A stretch of DNA of 64,000 bases from Streptomyces himalayensis subsp. himalayensis. Lineage in GTDB: Bacteria; Actinomycetota; Actinomycetes; Streptomycetales; Streptomycetaceae. The translations under genes and the position numbers were made by a program. The stretch spans positions 186,001 through 250,000 of the forward strand of contig NZ_JACEHE010000005.1 in NCBI RefSeq assembly GCF_013778455.1, written 5' to 3'. The notes beneath the pieces are model-generated. The model searched no databases, was not told the origin of the DNA, and saw nothing but the letters and a program-made list of their open reading frames with translations. Shown piece after piece: positions 25,426 to 35,066 of this stretch. Numbering within the stretch: position 1 is the stretch's first letter; each line of letters starts with the position of its first letter.

Positions 25426-25477
25426 GGGGACCGGCGCGCACTGTCCGAATAGCGGACAGTGCTGGACGCCGGTCCCC
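25426..25477. other. Large two-part hairpin upstream of the met leader
   Basis: Outer stem of 11 bp (25426-25436 with 25467-25477) and inner perfect 9-bp stem (25439-25447 with 25453-25461), separated by a small asymmetric internal loop. It stands between divergent genes, where no known transcript needs ending. It may be part of the metN 5' leader or terminate an unseen small RNA. Confidence 0.65.
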
Positions 25478-25684
25478 TTCGGCTACGCCCCCTGAAGCGC
25501 CGCGCATGACCTGCGGGGACGCGGCGCGAACGGCTTCGACGACGATGGCCCCGGCGGGTCCGGGGAGCCGCTGTGCGGGTAATGGTGTGGTCAATGCCAC
25601 CATCGCCGTCCGGTGGACGCGGCCCGCCGGAGGCACCCCAGGGGCGACCGCATCGGGCCGTCCGGCCCGTAATAGGCTCGCCGC

Positions 25685-26044
25685 ATGCTTGATGCCCTGA
25701 CGGTCGCGACCAGCGTCGCCGCGCTCGCGCTGGCCGCCTGGTGCGGTTTCGCCGCCTATCGTGACCAGCCGACCAAGGACTGGCACTTCATCGGCATGGC
25801 CGTGGTGTCGCTGCTCGCCCTCGTCCAGCTGATCGTCGGGATCGTCCAGTTGGTGCGCGGCGAGAAGCCGGAGCAGGGCACGACGATCTTCGTGGGGTAT
25901 CTGCTGGGCGCGCTCGCGTGCATTCCGGCCGTGGGCTTCATGTCGCTGGCGGAGCGCACCCGCTGGGGTTCGGTGACGGTCGCGGCGGGCGGCGTGGTGC
26001 TGGCCGTGCTCGAGGTGCGGCTCTACGACATCTGGGGAGGCTGA
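25685..26044 (+). CDS. Small four-helix membrane protein, unknown function
   Basis: A 119-residue hydrophobic protein with four predicted membrane segments (about 5-23, 34-54, 63-82, 90-112). No family is recognised. It sits 1 base from the next gene, another small membrane protein, so the two are probably co-transcribed and may act together. ATG at 25685. Confidence 0.75.
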   Translation: MLDALTVATSVAALALAAWCGFAAYRDQPTKDWHFIGMAVVSLLALVQLIVGIVQLVRGEKPEQGTTIFVGYLLGALACIPAVGFMSLAERTRWGSVTVAAGGVVLAVLEVRLYDIWGG

Positions 26045-26045
26045 G

Positions 26046-26498
26046 GTGGCCGTGTCCGAGGAGAACGGGACCGTGGCCGGTCAGCAGAAGACCCGCCCCC
26101 GGCTGATCAGCGGCCCGGGCATGCTGCTGGTGTGGCTGTACGGCGTGATGGTGGTCGGCGCGGTGTCGCGCTCGATCGTCCAGATCGCGACCGAGTTCGA
26201 CCACGCCCCGCTCGCGTACTCGTTGTCCGCGATCGCAGGCGTCGTGTACGGCTTCATCACGTACTCGCTCGTACGCGGCGGGGAGACGGCCCGCAGGGCG
26301 GCGCTGGTGTGCTGCGCCGCCGAGCTCGCGGGCGTGCTGATCGTGGGGACGTGGACGCTGGTGGAGCCGTCCGCCTTCCCGGATGCCACGGTCTGGTCGG
26401 ACTACGGCATGGGCTATCTGTTCATCCCGGTGCTCCTGCCGGTGACCGCGATGTTCTGGCTGCGCAGGGCTCGCGGAGCGGCGGGCGCCGAGAGCTAG
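26046..26498 (+). CDS. Small membrane protein, unknown function
   Basis: A 150-residue protein with about four membrane segments after a ~20-residue polar N-terminus (about 27-47, 57-77, 90-108, 122-140). The GTG start at 26046 immediately follows the stop of the previous gene. Conserved gene pairs like this are common in Streptomyces cores; no function can be assigned. Confidence 0.75.
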   Translation: MAVSEENGTVAGQQKTRPRLISGPGMLLVWLYGVMVVGAVSRSIVQIATEFDHAPLAYSLSAIAGVVYGFITYSLVRGGETARRAALVCCAAELAGVLIVGTWTLVEPSAFPDATVWSDYGMGYLFIPVLLPVTAMFWLRRARGAAGAES

Positions 26499-26507
26499 TG
26501 CCGGCCC

Positions 26508-27011
26508 TCAGGCGCTGGCGACGAAAGCGTTCGCCGCCACGTCCTTGGACAGCGTCACCATCGTGAGCCGGTCATGGACGCGCTCGGTGCCGACGGGGGC
26601 GTATCCGTGCTTGCGGTACAGCCGCAGATTGCCCTCGCTCCGGTGGCCGGTGAAGAGCTCGAAGCGCCGTACCGTGCCGTCCTCGCCGAGCCGTTCCTCT
26701 ATGGCGTTCAGCAACCGCCCGCCGAGGCCGTGCCGCTGCATCCGCGGATGGACGATCAGCTTGTTGATGTGTGCCGTTGCGTCGGAGGCCACGGTGGCGC
26801 GCACCGACGCCACCACCTCGTCGCCGAGCCGCGCCACCAGCACGCTTCCGTCGCGCAGTTCGGCCTTGATGGAGTCGAGGGGCTGGGTGAGCGGCTCGAT
26901 GGAGTAGTCGCCGTACAGCTCGGCCTCGCTCTGGTAGCACAGGTACTGCAGTTTGAGGATCTGTTCGGCGTCCTGCTCGGTCGCCTCCGAGATGGTCACG
27001 CTCATGCCCAT
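26508..27011 (-). CDS. GNAT N-acetyltransferase
   Basis: A 167-residue acetyltransferase with the acetyl-CoA binding segment INKLIVHPRMQRHGLGGRLLNAIEE (about 90-114; R/Q-x-x-G-x-G/A signature) and the C-terminal GNLRLYRKHGY. Acceptor unknown. ATG at 27011 is chosen because GGGAGG lies 9 bases upstream; the longer open frame lacks such a site. It is convergent with the membrane protein pair and 40 bases downstream of the sigma-like gene. Confidence 0.87.
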   Translation of the reverse strand: MGMSVTISEATEQDAEQILKLQYLCYQSEAELYGDYSIEPLTQPLDSIKAELRDGSVLVARLGDEVVASVRATVASDATAHINKLIVHPRMQRHGLGGRLLNAIEERLGEDGTVRRFELFTGHRSEGNLRLYRKHGYAPVGTERVHDRLTMVTLSKDVAANAFVASA

Positions 27012-27051
27012 GTGTGCATGCCTCCCGCTCACCTGCTCCGCCGGTTGTCCC

Positions 27052-27573
27052 TCACTCTTTTCCCAGAGCGCCGTGAGGTGCAACCTCCGCCGCCAGCAAT
27101 CTGCGTAGACATCCCAGACATCGGGAACGTTCCGGGCCAAGGCTGCCCTGTGAGATACCCAACTCCCCCGCTATCTCCTGGTAGGTGAGGTCGCGGGGCG
27201 ACAGCAGCGCCGCGACCAGCCGGGCGCAGCGGCCGGACAGCCCCCGCACCGCTTTGCGCAGGGCCCGGCGCCGGGCCGCTGCCAGGGCGAGGTGTTCGGG
27301 GCCGGGCCCTGTGTCGTCGGCCGGCTCGGCGGTGTACGGGAGTTCGTGCCGCGTCACCTGACGGAGACGGTGTGCTTCGGCACGGACGGCGTCGCGCAGC
27401 CAGGACGCCGGATCTCCGGGCGGGCCTTCGGTCTCCACGTGCTCCAGGAGACGCAGCCAGACGGCCTGTTCGAGGTCGCCGGGCTCGGTACCGGCGTCGG
27501 CTTCCGCCGATGCCTCGGCGGCCAGCAGGGGGCGCAGGGCGCCGACCATGTCGTACGGCGTGGCGAGGGTCAT
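27052..27573 (-). CDS. Sigma-70-like protein with region 4 HTH
   Basis: A 173-residue protein resembling ECF sigma factors. The segment with DLEQAVWLRLLEHVE and WLRDAVRAEAHRLRQ (about 31-75) is a weak region 2, and LTYQEIAGELGISQGSLGPERSRCLGCLRR (about 128-157) is a clear region 4 helix-turn-helix. The short, weak region 2 makes true sigma activity uncertain; it could be a divergent sigma or an accessory DNA-binding protein. No anti-sigma gene is adjacent. It precedes the GNAT gene on the same strand. Confidence 0.75.
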   Translation of the reverse strand: MTLATPYDMVGALRPLLAAEASAEADAGTEPGDLEQAVWLRLLEHVETEGPPGDPASWLRDAVRAEAHRLRQVTRHELPYTAEPADDTGPGPEHLALAAARRRALRKAVRGLSGRCARLVAALLSPRDLTYQEIAGELGISQGSLGPERSRCLGCLRRLLAAEVAPHGALGKE

Positions 27574-27589
27574 GCCGGGCAGAACGCGC

Positions 27590-27617
27590 CCGCCCCGGCA
27601 TGCGGTTGCCGGGGCGG
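27590..27617 (-). terminator. Terminator after GDPD gene
   Basis: A perfect 11-bp stem (27590-27600 with 27607-27617) with a 6-base loop, between the GDPD stop and the sigma-like start on the minus strand. Confidence 0.75.
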
Positions 27618-27647
27618 CCGTCTGTCATTCCATCAGGGGCGGAACGC

Positions 27648-28826
27648 TCAGCCGTTGACGAAGTCGCCGTGGGCGAGCAGCCCGGTGTCGGGGTTGTCGG
27701 TGAAGACCCCGTCGATGCCGGTGGCGAAGTAGGTCTTGAAGGCGCCGAAGGCGTCTCCGTAGGCGTCCGGGTCCGTGCCCTTCCTGAAGTCCGCGGGCAG
27801 GAAGGGGTTCTCGTTGCGCATCGTGTACGGGTGGAGGATCAGCCCCTCCGCGTGCGCGTCCGCCACCAGGGTGGTCGGCGTGGTGAGCTTGCCGGTCGTG
27901 TCCCTCGGGATGATCAGATCGAGGGTCGGCCCGATGCCCTGGGCGTAGGAGGCGATCCACTTCAGGCCCTCGGGCTTGACGAGGTCGGCGACCGTGCGCG
28001 GGTCGCCCGCCTCGACGAAGTCCCAGGGGCGGGAGCTCGCCGAGGACAGCAGCACGACGAGCGGGTTGTCGACGAGCTTGTCCAGGCGCTGGATGCTGCT
28101 CGGCTCGAAGGACTGGAGGATGACCGGCGAGTTCCTCTTGTCCTTGCCGTACTTGCGCAGCAGCCTGGCGACCCGCTCCTCCAGGCCGAGGCCCAGCTTG
28201 CGGAAGTAGGTGGGGTGCTTGAGCTCGGGGTAGATCCAGACCTGGCGGCCGCGCCCCCGGGTCTGCTCGTCCTGCCACTGGAGCACCTCTTCGAAGGTGG
28301 GGATCTCCCAGCGGCCGTTGTAGAGGGTGTTGTGCGGGCGGTTGGCCGGGATGCGCTCCTTGGCGCGCAGGGTCTTCAGCTCGGCGAGCGTGAAGTCCTC
28401 GGTGAACCAGCCGGTGGTGGACACCCCGTCGAGGACCTTGGTGGCCTTGCGGTCGGCGAACTCGGGGTGGTCGGCGACGTCCGTGGTGCCGCCGATCTCC
28501 GGCTCGTGGCGGCAGACGATGTGCCCGTCCTTGGTGGGCACCAGGTCGCCCGCCTCGACGACGTGGGCACCCATGTCGAGGGCCAGCTCGTACGCGCCGA
28601 AGGTGTGCTCAGGCCGGTAGCCGCTGGCGCCGCGGTGCGCGATGACGGTGGGCACGGGCAGGTCCTTGTAGCCCCTGCCCCCGTACTGTTCGGCGGCGGC
28701 GGCCGTGCCGGGCAGGCCCATGACGGCCCCGCCCGCACCGAGGACCGCGGCCCCCAGTACCGCGCGCCGGCCGGGGCCCGCTCCCGGCTGCTGCTCCTTC
28801 GACCCCTGCGTCCGCTGCGTCGCCAT
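27648..28826 (-). CDS. Secreted glycerophosphodiester phosphodiesterase
   Basis: A 392-residue GDPD enzyme that hydrolyses glycerophosphodiesters to glycerol 3-phosphate and an alcohol. A twin-arginine signal (GRRAVLGAAVLGAGG, about 18-32) with AAA cleavage region predicts Tat export. The TIM-barrel catalytic HRG (VIAHRGASGYRPEHT) and second His in CRHEPEIGGTTD are present. The metal-ligand motif is usually E-x-D; here it reads VEAGDLVPTKDG, one residue longer. ATG at 28826 is preceded by GGGGAGGAG. Such genes are often phosphate-responsive, but no clear PHO box was recognised upstream. Confidence 0.92.
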   Translation of the reverse strand: MATQRTQGSKEQQPGAGPGRRAVLGAAVLGAGGAVMGLPGTAAAAEQYGGRGYKDLPVPTVIAHRGASGYRPEHTFGAYELALDMGAHVVEAGDLVPTKDGHIVCRHEPEIGGTTDVADHPEFADRKATKVLDGVSTTGWFTEDFTLAELKTLRAKERIPANRPHNTLYNGRWEIPTFEEVLQWQDEQTRGRGRQVWIYPELKHPTYFRKLGLGLEERVARLLRKYGKDKRNSPVILQSFEPSSIQRLDKLVDNPLVVLLSSASSRPWDFVEAGDPRTVADLVKPEGLKWIASYAQGIGPTLDLIIPRDTTGKLTTPTTLVADAHAEGLILHPYTMRNENPFLPADFRKGTDPDAYGDAFGAFKTYFATGIDGVFTDNPDTGLLAHGDFVNG

Positions 28827-29168
28827 TGAGCGCTCCTCCCCTTGTGGTGCCCTGCACCTGCCAAAGCGGGATCGATCGTAGGTGTCCTCGTGTGACGGGT
28901 GGGAGACCTTGGGCGGAACACACGGGTGATGCTGGATGTCGTACTCGCGTTGCCAGTTGACGGAGGGTCGGCCGGCGGAGGAAGAAGCCGCGATGTCCGT
29001 CACATCGTGACGACGGGATGTCGGCCGTGCAACGGCACGCCACTGCAGGTAAACATGGGTCAACAGTGCGTATCCAGTCGGTGAACCCGGTGTGCAACCA
29101 CCGGGGGCCCGCGAGTATCGTCCTCACCTGCAGAGACTCACCCTCGACCCTTGACACCGGAGGACCCG
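28827..29168. other. Divergent intergenic region, GDPD / acyltransferase
   Basis: 342 bp with promoters for both neighbours. The only notable sequence is a short palindrome CGTCAC-ATC-GTGACG (28998-29012), possibly an operator; its regulator is unknown. No gene seen. Confidence 0.4.
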
Positions 29169-29840
29169 TTGTCCCGCTTCGCGCTCATCAAGGCAGTGCT
29201 CGGACCGATCATGCGCCTGATGTTCCGCCCACGGGTCGAGGGCGCTGAGCACATCCCCGGCACCGGCCCGGTCATCCTCGCCGGGAACCACCTCACGTTC
29301 ATCGACTCGATCGTCCTGCCGCTGGTCTGCGACCGTCAGGTCGTCTTCATCGGCAAGGACGAGTACGTCACGGGCAAGGGCCTCAAGGGCCGCCTGATGG
29401 CCTGGTTCTTCACCGGCGTCGGCATGATCCCGGTGGACCGGGACGGTGCGAGCGGCGGTGTCGCGGCACTGATGACCGGCCGGCGTGTGCTCGAGGAGGG
29501 CCGGATCTTCGGCATCTACCCGGAGGGCACCCGCTCCCCCGACGGCCGGCTCTACCGCGGCCGTACGGGTATCGCGCGGCTGACCCTGATGACGGGGGCG
29601 CCGGTGGTGCCGTTCGCGATGATCGGCACGGACAAGCTGCAGCCGGGCGGTGCGGGGATGCCGCGGCCCGGGCGGGTCACGGTGCGGTTCGGTGAGGCCA
29701 TGGAGTTCTCGCGGTACGAGGGCATGGACCGTGACCGGTATGTGCTGCGTGCTGTGACGGACTCCGTGATGGCTGAGGTCATGCGGCTGTCGGGGCAGGA
29801 GTACGTGGACATGTACGCGACCAAGGCGAAGGCGGCGTAA
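29169..29840 (+). CDS. PlsC-type 1-acylglycerol-3-phosphate acyltransferase
   Basis: A 223-residue membrane-associated acyltransferase that adds the second acyl chain in phosphatidic acid synthesis. The catalytic NHLTFID (HX4D, about 38-44) and the glycerol-phosphate binding YPEGTRSPDG (about 117-126) are clear. TTG at 29169 is chosen because GGAGGA lies 5-9 bases upstream, better than the TTG at 29151. Streptomyces encode several paralogues, so the exact substrate is uncertain. It is divergent from the GDPD gene, also in glycerolipid metabolism. Confidence 0.9.
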   Translation: MSRFALIKAVLGPIMRLMFRPRVEGAEHIPGTGPVILAGNHLTFIDSIVLPLVCDRQVVFIGKDEYVTGKGLKGRLMAWFFTGVGMIPVDRDGASGGVAALMTGRRVLEEGRIFGIYPEGTRSPDGRLYRGRTGIARLTLMTGAPVVPFAMIGTDKLQPGGAGMPRPGRVTVRFGEAMEFSRYEGMDRDRYVLRAVTDSVMAEVMRLSGQEYVDMYATKAKAA

Positions 29841-29923
29841 GCGGTTCCCCGGGGCCGCTTACCGCCTGCGGCGGACGGACGCAACCCACAGCGGGAGCGG
29901 CAGGCGGACGGGATGCTGGTCCC

Positions 29924-30436
29924 ATGAAGCCGTTCCTGTTCCTCGATATCGACGGGCCGCTGAATCCGTACATGGCGTTGATCGGGCCCGTGCCGGAGGG
30001 GTTCGAGGTTCATCTGACCCGGCCCGAGGGGTGGACGGCGACGCCGTTTCTGCCCGTCCTGCTCCATCCCGGGCACGGCGCTGAGCTGCGGAAGCTGTCC
30101 GAGGCGTACGACCTGGTCTGGGCGACCACGTGGATGGACGAGGCCAACGAATGGATCGGCCCCCATCTGGGGCTGCCCCGGCTCCCGTACGTAGCCTGGC
30201 GTGAGGTGTTCGGCGGTGCGCAGGACGGCACGTACTGGAAGACGCGGGACATCGTGGCGTACGCGGCGGGGCGGCCCTTCGCCTGGGTCGACGACGAGGT
30301 CACGGATGCGGACCGGGACTGGGTCGAGCGCCATCACCCCGCGGACGCGCTGCTGCTGTGGATCGACCCGCGGACCGGCCTGACACAGAAGCACTTCACC
30401 GCGCTCGCCTCCTGGGCGGAGGCCCTGACGGCGTGA
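29924..30436 (+). CDS. HAD-like hydrolase-fold protein
   Basis: A 170-residue protein with the HAD motif FLFLDIDGPLNP (about 4-15) and a later FAWVDDEVTDADRDW (about 119-133) that supplies the acidic motif IV. It resembles the small HAD domains found in RNA-repair and phosphatase proteins, without a cap domain. Substrate unknown. ATG at 29924; convergent with the aldo/keto reductase 19 bases downstream. Confidence 0.78.
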   Translation: MKPFLFLDIDGPLNPYMALIGPVPEGFEVHLTRPEGWTATPFLPVLLHPGHGAELRKLSEAYDLVWATTWMDEANEWIGPHLGLPRLPYVAWREVFGGAQDGTYWKTRDIVAYAAGRPFAWVDDEVTDADRDWVERHHPADALLLWIDPRTGLTQKHFTALASWAEALTA

Positions 30437-30455
30437 TCCGGCACCCCCGGGTTCG

Positions 30456-31427
30456 TCAGCTCCAGGGCAGCCGCGCCCTGTGCTGCCAGTACGTCTCGCG
30501 GTCCTCGACCAGATCGCCGAGCCGGGCCGTCTGGTCCGCGTCGAGGTCGACGGCCGCGGCGTGCAGATTCGAGGCGAGCTGGTTCGTGGTGGCCGCTCCG
30601 GAGAGGACGACTCCGGCCCACGGCTGCTGAAGGATGAGGGCGAGGGCGACCGCGTCGGGGCCGAGGCCCGTCTCCTCGGCCACCGCGTTCAGGACCGCGG
30701 GCGCATGCGGGCCTGCGAGTCGGCCGTTGGCCATGCCCTCCTTCACGATCACCGTGAGCCCCGCCTCGTGCGCCTCGGCGAGTGCCGGGCCGGCCGAGGT
30801 CTCCAGCGCGTTGTACGTCGCCTGGACGGTGCGGAAGAGCGGCTCGCCGCCGGCCTCGATCTCGAGGGCCGCGCGGATGGCCTCCGCCTGGGCCGGGCCG
30901 CTGGTCGACAGGCCCACCGTCACTCCCTCGGCGGCCAGCTCGGCCAGGCGCGCGTGCAGCTCCTTGTCCTCCAGGGCCGGACTGTCGGGCGTCACGGAGT
31001 GGATCTGGTACAGGTCGAGCCGGTCGCCGAGCAGCTGCGCGGTCTCGGCGCGCTGGCGGTCGTACGTGGCGACGCTGTGGTCCTTGACCTCGTGCGCCTC
31101 GGCGTCGGTGCGCCAGCCCGCGGTGTACGTGTAGCCCCACTTGCTGCCGACGACGACGTCCGTGATGTCGGGGCGGGCGAGGAGCCAGTCGGCGAGGAAC
31201 TCCTCGGAGCGGCCGTAGGACCGGGCCACGTCGAAGTAGCGGACGCCCTGCGCGTATGCGGCGTCGAGGAGTTCGTGGGTGCGGGTGCGCAGCGCGTCGA
31301 CGCTGCGTACGGGCGGGAGGTCCTGATCGCGGCCGAGGTTGATGTAGCCCGGGCGGCCTACGGCGGCGAGGCCGAGGCCGATGTGGCACGTGGGAGTGGT
31401 GGCAGCAGCGAGTCGGGAGAAGGGCAT
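30456..31427 (-). CDS. Aldo/keto reductase
   Basis: A 323-residue NADPH-dependent oxidoreductase with the AKR catalytic tetrad visible: Asp and Tyr in YFDVARSYGRSE (about 79-90), Lys in VVGSKWGYTY and His in YQIHSVTPDSP. It should reduce an aldehyde or ketone to an alcohol in the cytoplasm. Substrate unknown. ATG at 31427 with GGAG 8 bases upstream. It lies downstream of argH but is separated by the 160-bp inverted-repeat element. Confidence 0.9.
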   Translation of the reverse strand: MPFSRLAAATTPTCHIGLGLAAVGRPGYINLGRDQDLPPVRSVDALRTRTHELLDAAYAQGVRYFDVARSYGRSEEFLADWLLARPDITDVVVGSKWGYTYTAGWRTDAEAHEVKDHSVATYDRQRAETAQLLGDRLDLYQIHSVTPDSPALEDKELHARLAELAAEGVTVGLSTSGPAQAEAIRAALEIEAGGEPLFRTVQATYNALETSAGPALAEAHEAGLTVIVKEGMANGRLAGPHAPAVLNAVAEETGLGPDAVALALILQQPWAGVVLSGAATTNQLASNLHAAAVDLDADQTARLGDLVEDRETYWQHRARLPWS

Positions 31428-31526
31428 CGCGGGCTCCGTTCGGTCGGCTCCTTGCGGCTGTCGACCAACGTAACCCGCGATGCCCTTGCGGCTCCCGGAT
31501 GGGCTCTTCGATACCCCTTACGGCCT

Positions 31527-31685
31527 AGACCGACCGGCAAATGGGGGGTGGGAGTAGGAGCGGGGCTGGGTGCGTGCAGCTGCAAGGCGGAGGAGGGAGG
31601 CAACGCGGAGCGTTGTTGACTGACGACAACGCGGCAGATGTGCGTGCCCAGCCCCGCGACGCCGCCCCCCATTTGCCGGTCGGTC

Positions 31686-31686
<1 letters not shown>
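31527..31686. repeat. 160-bp inverted-repeat element, copy 1
   Basis: The ends are perfect 22-bp inverted repeats (31527-31548 with 31665-31686, starting AGACCGACCGGCAAATGG). Inside, 31562-31583 pairs with 31634-31655 (one mismatch; four G-U pairs if read on the + strand). A small hairpin around TTGACTGACG sits at the tip. The right end overlaps the argH stop codon by one base. A second copy is at 51831-52030. It could be a miniature mobile element, a terminator module or a structured RNA gene. Confidence 0.85.
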
Positions 31687-33206
<1,520 letters not shown>

Positions 33207-34403
33207 CTATGCCTGCAGATCACGCCGCGCGGCGATCTTCGACGACAGGCTGTAGATGTCGATGAAGCCCTTGGCCGCGGCCTGGTCGAACGTGTCGCCC
33301 GTGTCGTAGGTGGCGAGGTTGAAGTCGTACAGCGACGACTCGGAACGCCGACCGGTGACGACCGCGCGGCCGCCGTGCAGGGTCATCCGGATGTCGCCGG
33401 TGACGTGCTGGTTGGCCTCGTTGATGAAGCCGTCCAGGGCGCGCTTGAGCGGGGAGAACCACTGGCCGTCGTAGACGAGCTCGCCCCAGCGCTGCTCGAC
33501 CTGCCGCTTGTAGCGGGCCAGCTCGCGCTCGACGGTGACGTTCTCCAGCTCCTGGTGGGCGGTGATCAGCGCGATCGCGCCCGGGGCCTCGTAGACCTCG
33601 CGGGACTTGATGCCGACCAGCCGGTCCTCGACCATGTCGATCCGGCCGATGCCCTGGGCGCCGGCCCGCTCGTTGAGCTGCTGGATCGCCTGCAGGACGG
33701 TGACGGGCTTGCCGTCGATGGCGACCGGGACACCCTGCTTGAAGGAGATGATCACCTCGTCGGCCTCGCGGGGCGTGGCCGGATTCTCGGTGTACTCGTA
33801 GATGTCCTCGATCGGCGCGTTCCAGATGTCCTCGAGGAAGCCGGTCTCGACGGCGCGGCCGAAGACGTTCTGGTCGATGGAGTACGGCGACTTCTTGGTG
33901 GTCGCGATCGGGAGGTTCTTCTCCTCGCAGAACGCGATGGCCTTGTCGCGGGTCATCGCGTAGTCGCGGACCGGGGCGATGCACTTGAGGTCGGGGGCGA
34001 GGGCGACGATGCCGGCCTCGAACCGCACCTGGTCGTTGCCCTTGCCGGTGCAGCCGTGAGCGACCGTGGTGGCGCCGTGCTTCTTCGCGGCGGCGACGAG
34101 GTGCTTGACGATCGTCGGCCGGGAGAGCGCGGAGACCAGCGGATAGCGGTCCATGTAGAGGGCGTTGGCCTTGATCGCCGGGAGGCAGTACTCGTCGGCG
34201 AACTCGTCCTTGGCGTCGGCGACCTCGGCCTCGACGGCACCGCAGGCGAGCGCGCGCTTGCGGATGACGTCCAGGTCCTCGCCGCCCTGGCCGACGTCGA
34301 CCGCGACGGCGATGACCTCGGCGCCCGTCTCCTCGGCGATCCAGCCGATGGCGACGGAGGTGTCAAGACCGCCGGAGTAGGCGAGTACGACGCGCTCGGT
34401 CAC
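33207..34403 (-). CDS. argG: Argininosuccinate synthase
   Basis: A 398-residue cytoplasmic enzyme joining citrulline and aspartate with ATP to form argininosuccinate. The N-terminal ATP pyrophosphatase loop AYSGGLDTS (about 7-15) and the later [13 protein letters not shown] are intact. Length matches the type I family. GTG at 34403 with GAGGAG 7 bases upstream. A tandem ARG-box-like operator lies 15 bases above the start, so ArgR-arginine should repress argGH. Confidence 0.96.
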   Translation of the reverse strand: MTERVVLAYSGGLDTSVAIGWIAEETGAEVIAVAVDVGQGGEDLDVIRKRALACGAVEAEVADAKDEFADEYCLPAIKANALYMDRYPLVSALSRPTIVKHLVAAAKKHGATTVAHGCTGKGNDQVRFEAGIVALAPDLKCIAPVRDYAMTRDKAIAFCEEKNLPIATTKKSPYSIDQNVFGRAVETGFLEDIWNAPIEDIYEYTENPATPREADEVIISFKQGVPVAIDGKPVTVLQAIQQLNERAGAQGIGRIDMVEDRLVGIKSREVYEAPGAIALITAHQELENVTVERELARYKRQVEQRWGELVYDGQWFSPLKRALDGFINEANQHVTGDIRMTLHGGRAVVTGRRSESSLYDFNLATYDTGDTFDQAAAKGFIDIYSLSSKIAARRDLQA

Positions 34404-34417
34404 GGGTGTCTCCTCAC

Positions 34418-34449
34418 AGTGCATTCGCTGTTATGCATGAGTATGCACT
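34418..34449. promoter_or_regulatory. ARG-box-like operator of argGH
   Basis: TGCATGAGTATGCA (34435-34448) is a palindrome with 5-bp arms and a 4-base centre, the geometry of the ArgR box. A weaker half TGCATTCGC (34420-34428) precedes it. It lies directly upstream of the argG ribosome site, where ArgR would block initiation. Confidence 0.75.
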
Positions 34450-34501
34450 GGTCCGTATGTTTCGTCAATCTCCGTCGTCCACGGGCCGCACGCAGGCGCT
34501 C

Positions 34502-34599
34502 GATCAGAGCCCTCACGCGCGCGATCAGAGCCTTCACGCGCCTGATCAGAGCCTTCACGCCCCTGAAACAGACTTCATGGTGATGATCAGAGCCTTCAG
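34502..34599. repeat. 21-bp minisatellite derived from the DUF488 gene end
   Basis: Three tandem 21-bp units (34502-34522, 34523-34543, 34544-34564) of the form GATCAGAGCCTTCACGCGCC. A fourth partial copy at 34585-34599 includes the stop codon of the DUF488 gene. The array thus seems to have grown from the tail of that gene into the argG promoter region. Confidence 0.85.
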
Positions 34600-35036
34600 T
34601 CGCTCATCGCCTCGACGATCACAGGCACGTGGCTCAGCGGAAGCTCCTTCGTGGACGACAGGAGAGTCACCGGCCCCTTCGCCGCCAGGTCCCGCAGCTG
34701 CTCCAGGGCTGCCGCGCGCTCCGGATCGGCGAGCTCGGCCTCATAGCGCTCGACGAACTCCTCGTGCCGTTCGGGATCATGCCCGTACCACTTCCGCAGC
34801 TCGTCGGAGGGAGCCACCTCCTTGAGCCAGGCATCGAGCCGGGCCGCGCCCTTCGACAGACCGCGGGGCCAGAGCCGGTCGACCAGGACGCGGGTGCCGT
34901 CCTCGGCCTCGACCGGGTCGTAGACGCGACGCATCCGCACCGCGCCGGACTTACGGGATTTCCGGACCATGTCTCCATCGTCCAGCCGGGCGCCGGCGTC
35001 GCGAGCCGAAACGGAGCCCTTCATTTCGTTAGACAC
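34596..35036 (-). CDS. DUF488 family protein
   Basis: A small cytoplasmic protein of the DUF488 family (up to 146 residues) with the typical core RRVYDPVEAEDGTRVLVDRLWPRGL, the WYGHDPERHEEF segment and LLSSTKELPLSH at the end. Function unknown; family members have been linked to nucleotide or stress processes only loosely. The GTG at 35036 lies 4 bases from a -10-like GATACT, suggesting a leaderless mRNA. Starts at 35024 or within the next 70 bases would also keep the family core. Divergent from the flavin-type protein at 35067. Confidence 0.82.
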   Translation of the reverse strand: MSNEMKGSVSARDAGARLDDGDMVRKSRKSGAVRMRRVYDPVEAEDGTRVLVDRLWPRGLSKGAARLDAWLKEVAPSDELRKWYGHDPERHEEFVERYEAELADPERAAALEQLRDLAAKGPVTLLSSTKELPLSHVPVIVEAMSD

Positions 35037-35040
35037 TCGA

Positions 35041-35058
35041 AGTATCGCGGACGATACT
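35041..35058. promoter_or_regulatory. Palindromic divergent promoter core
   Basis: AGTATCG-CGGA-CGATACT has perfect 7-bp arms. Each arm reads GATACT outward, a plausible -10 hexamer for each divergent gene. The starts lie 4 bases (minus, 35036) and 8 bases (plus, 35067) beyond, so both mRNAs may be leaderless. The palindrome could equally be an operator. Confidence 0.55.
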
Positions 35059-35066
35059 CACTGGAT

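Larger units (their letters stand above)
25064..25684. other. Divergent intergenic region and possible met leader
   Basis: 621 bp between metN and the small membrane protein at 25685. On the minus strand it holds a large hairpin (25426-25477), then a 28-codon frame rich in Cys and Met at its end (25314-25400), then about 250 bases of leader before metN. The conserved cores of SAM riboswitch classes were not recognised. 25478-25684 shows nothing clear. Confidence 0.5.
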
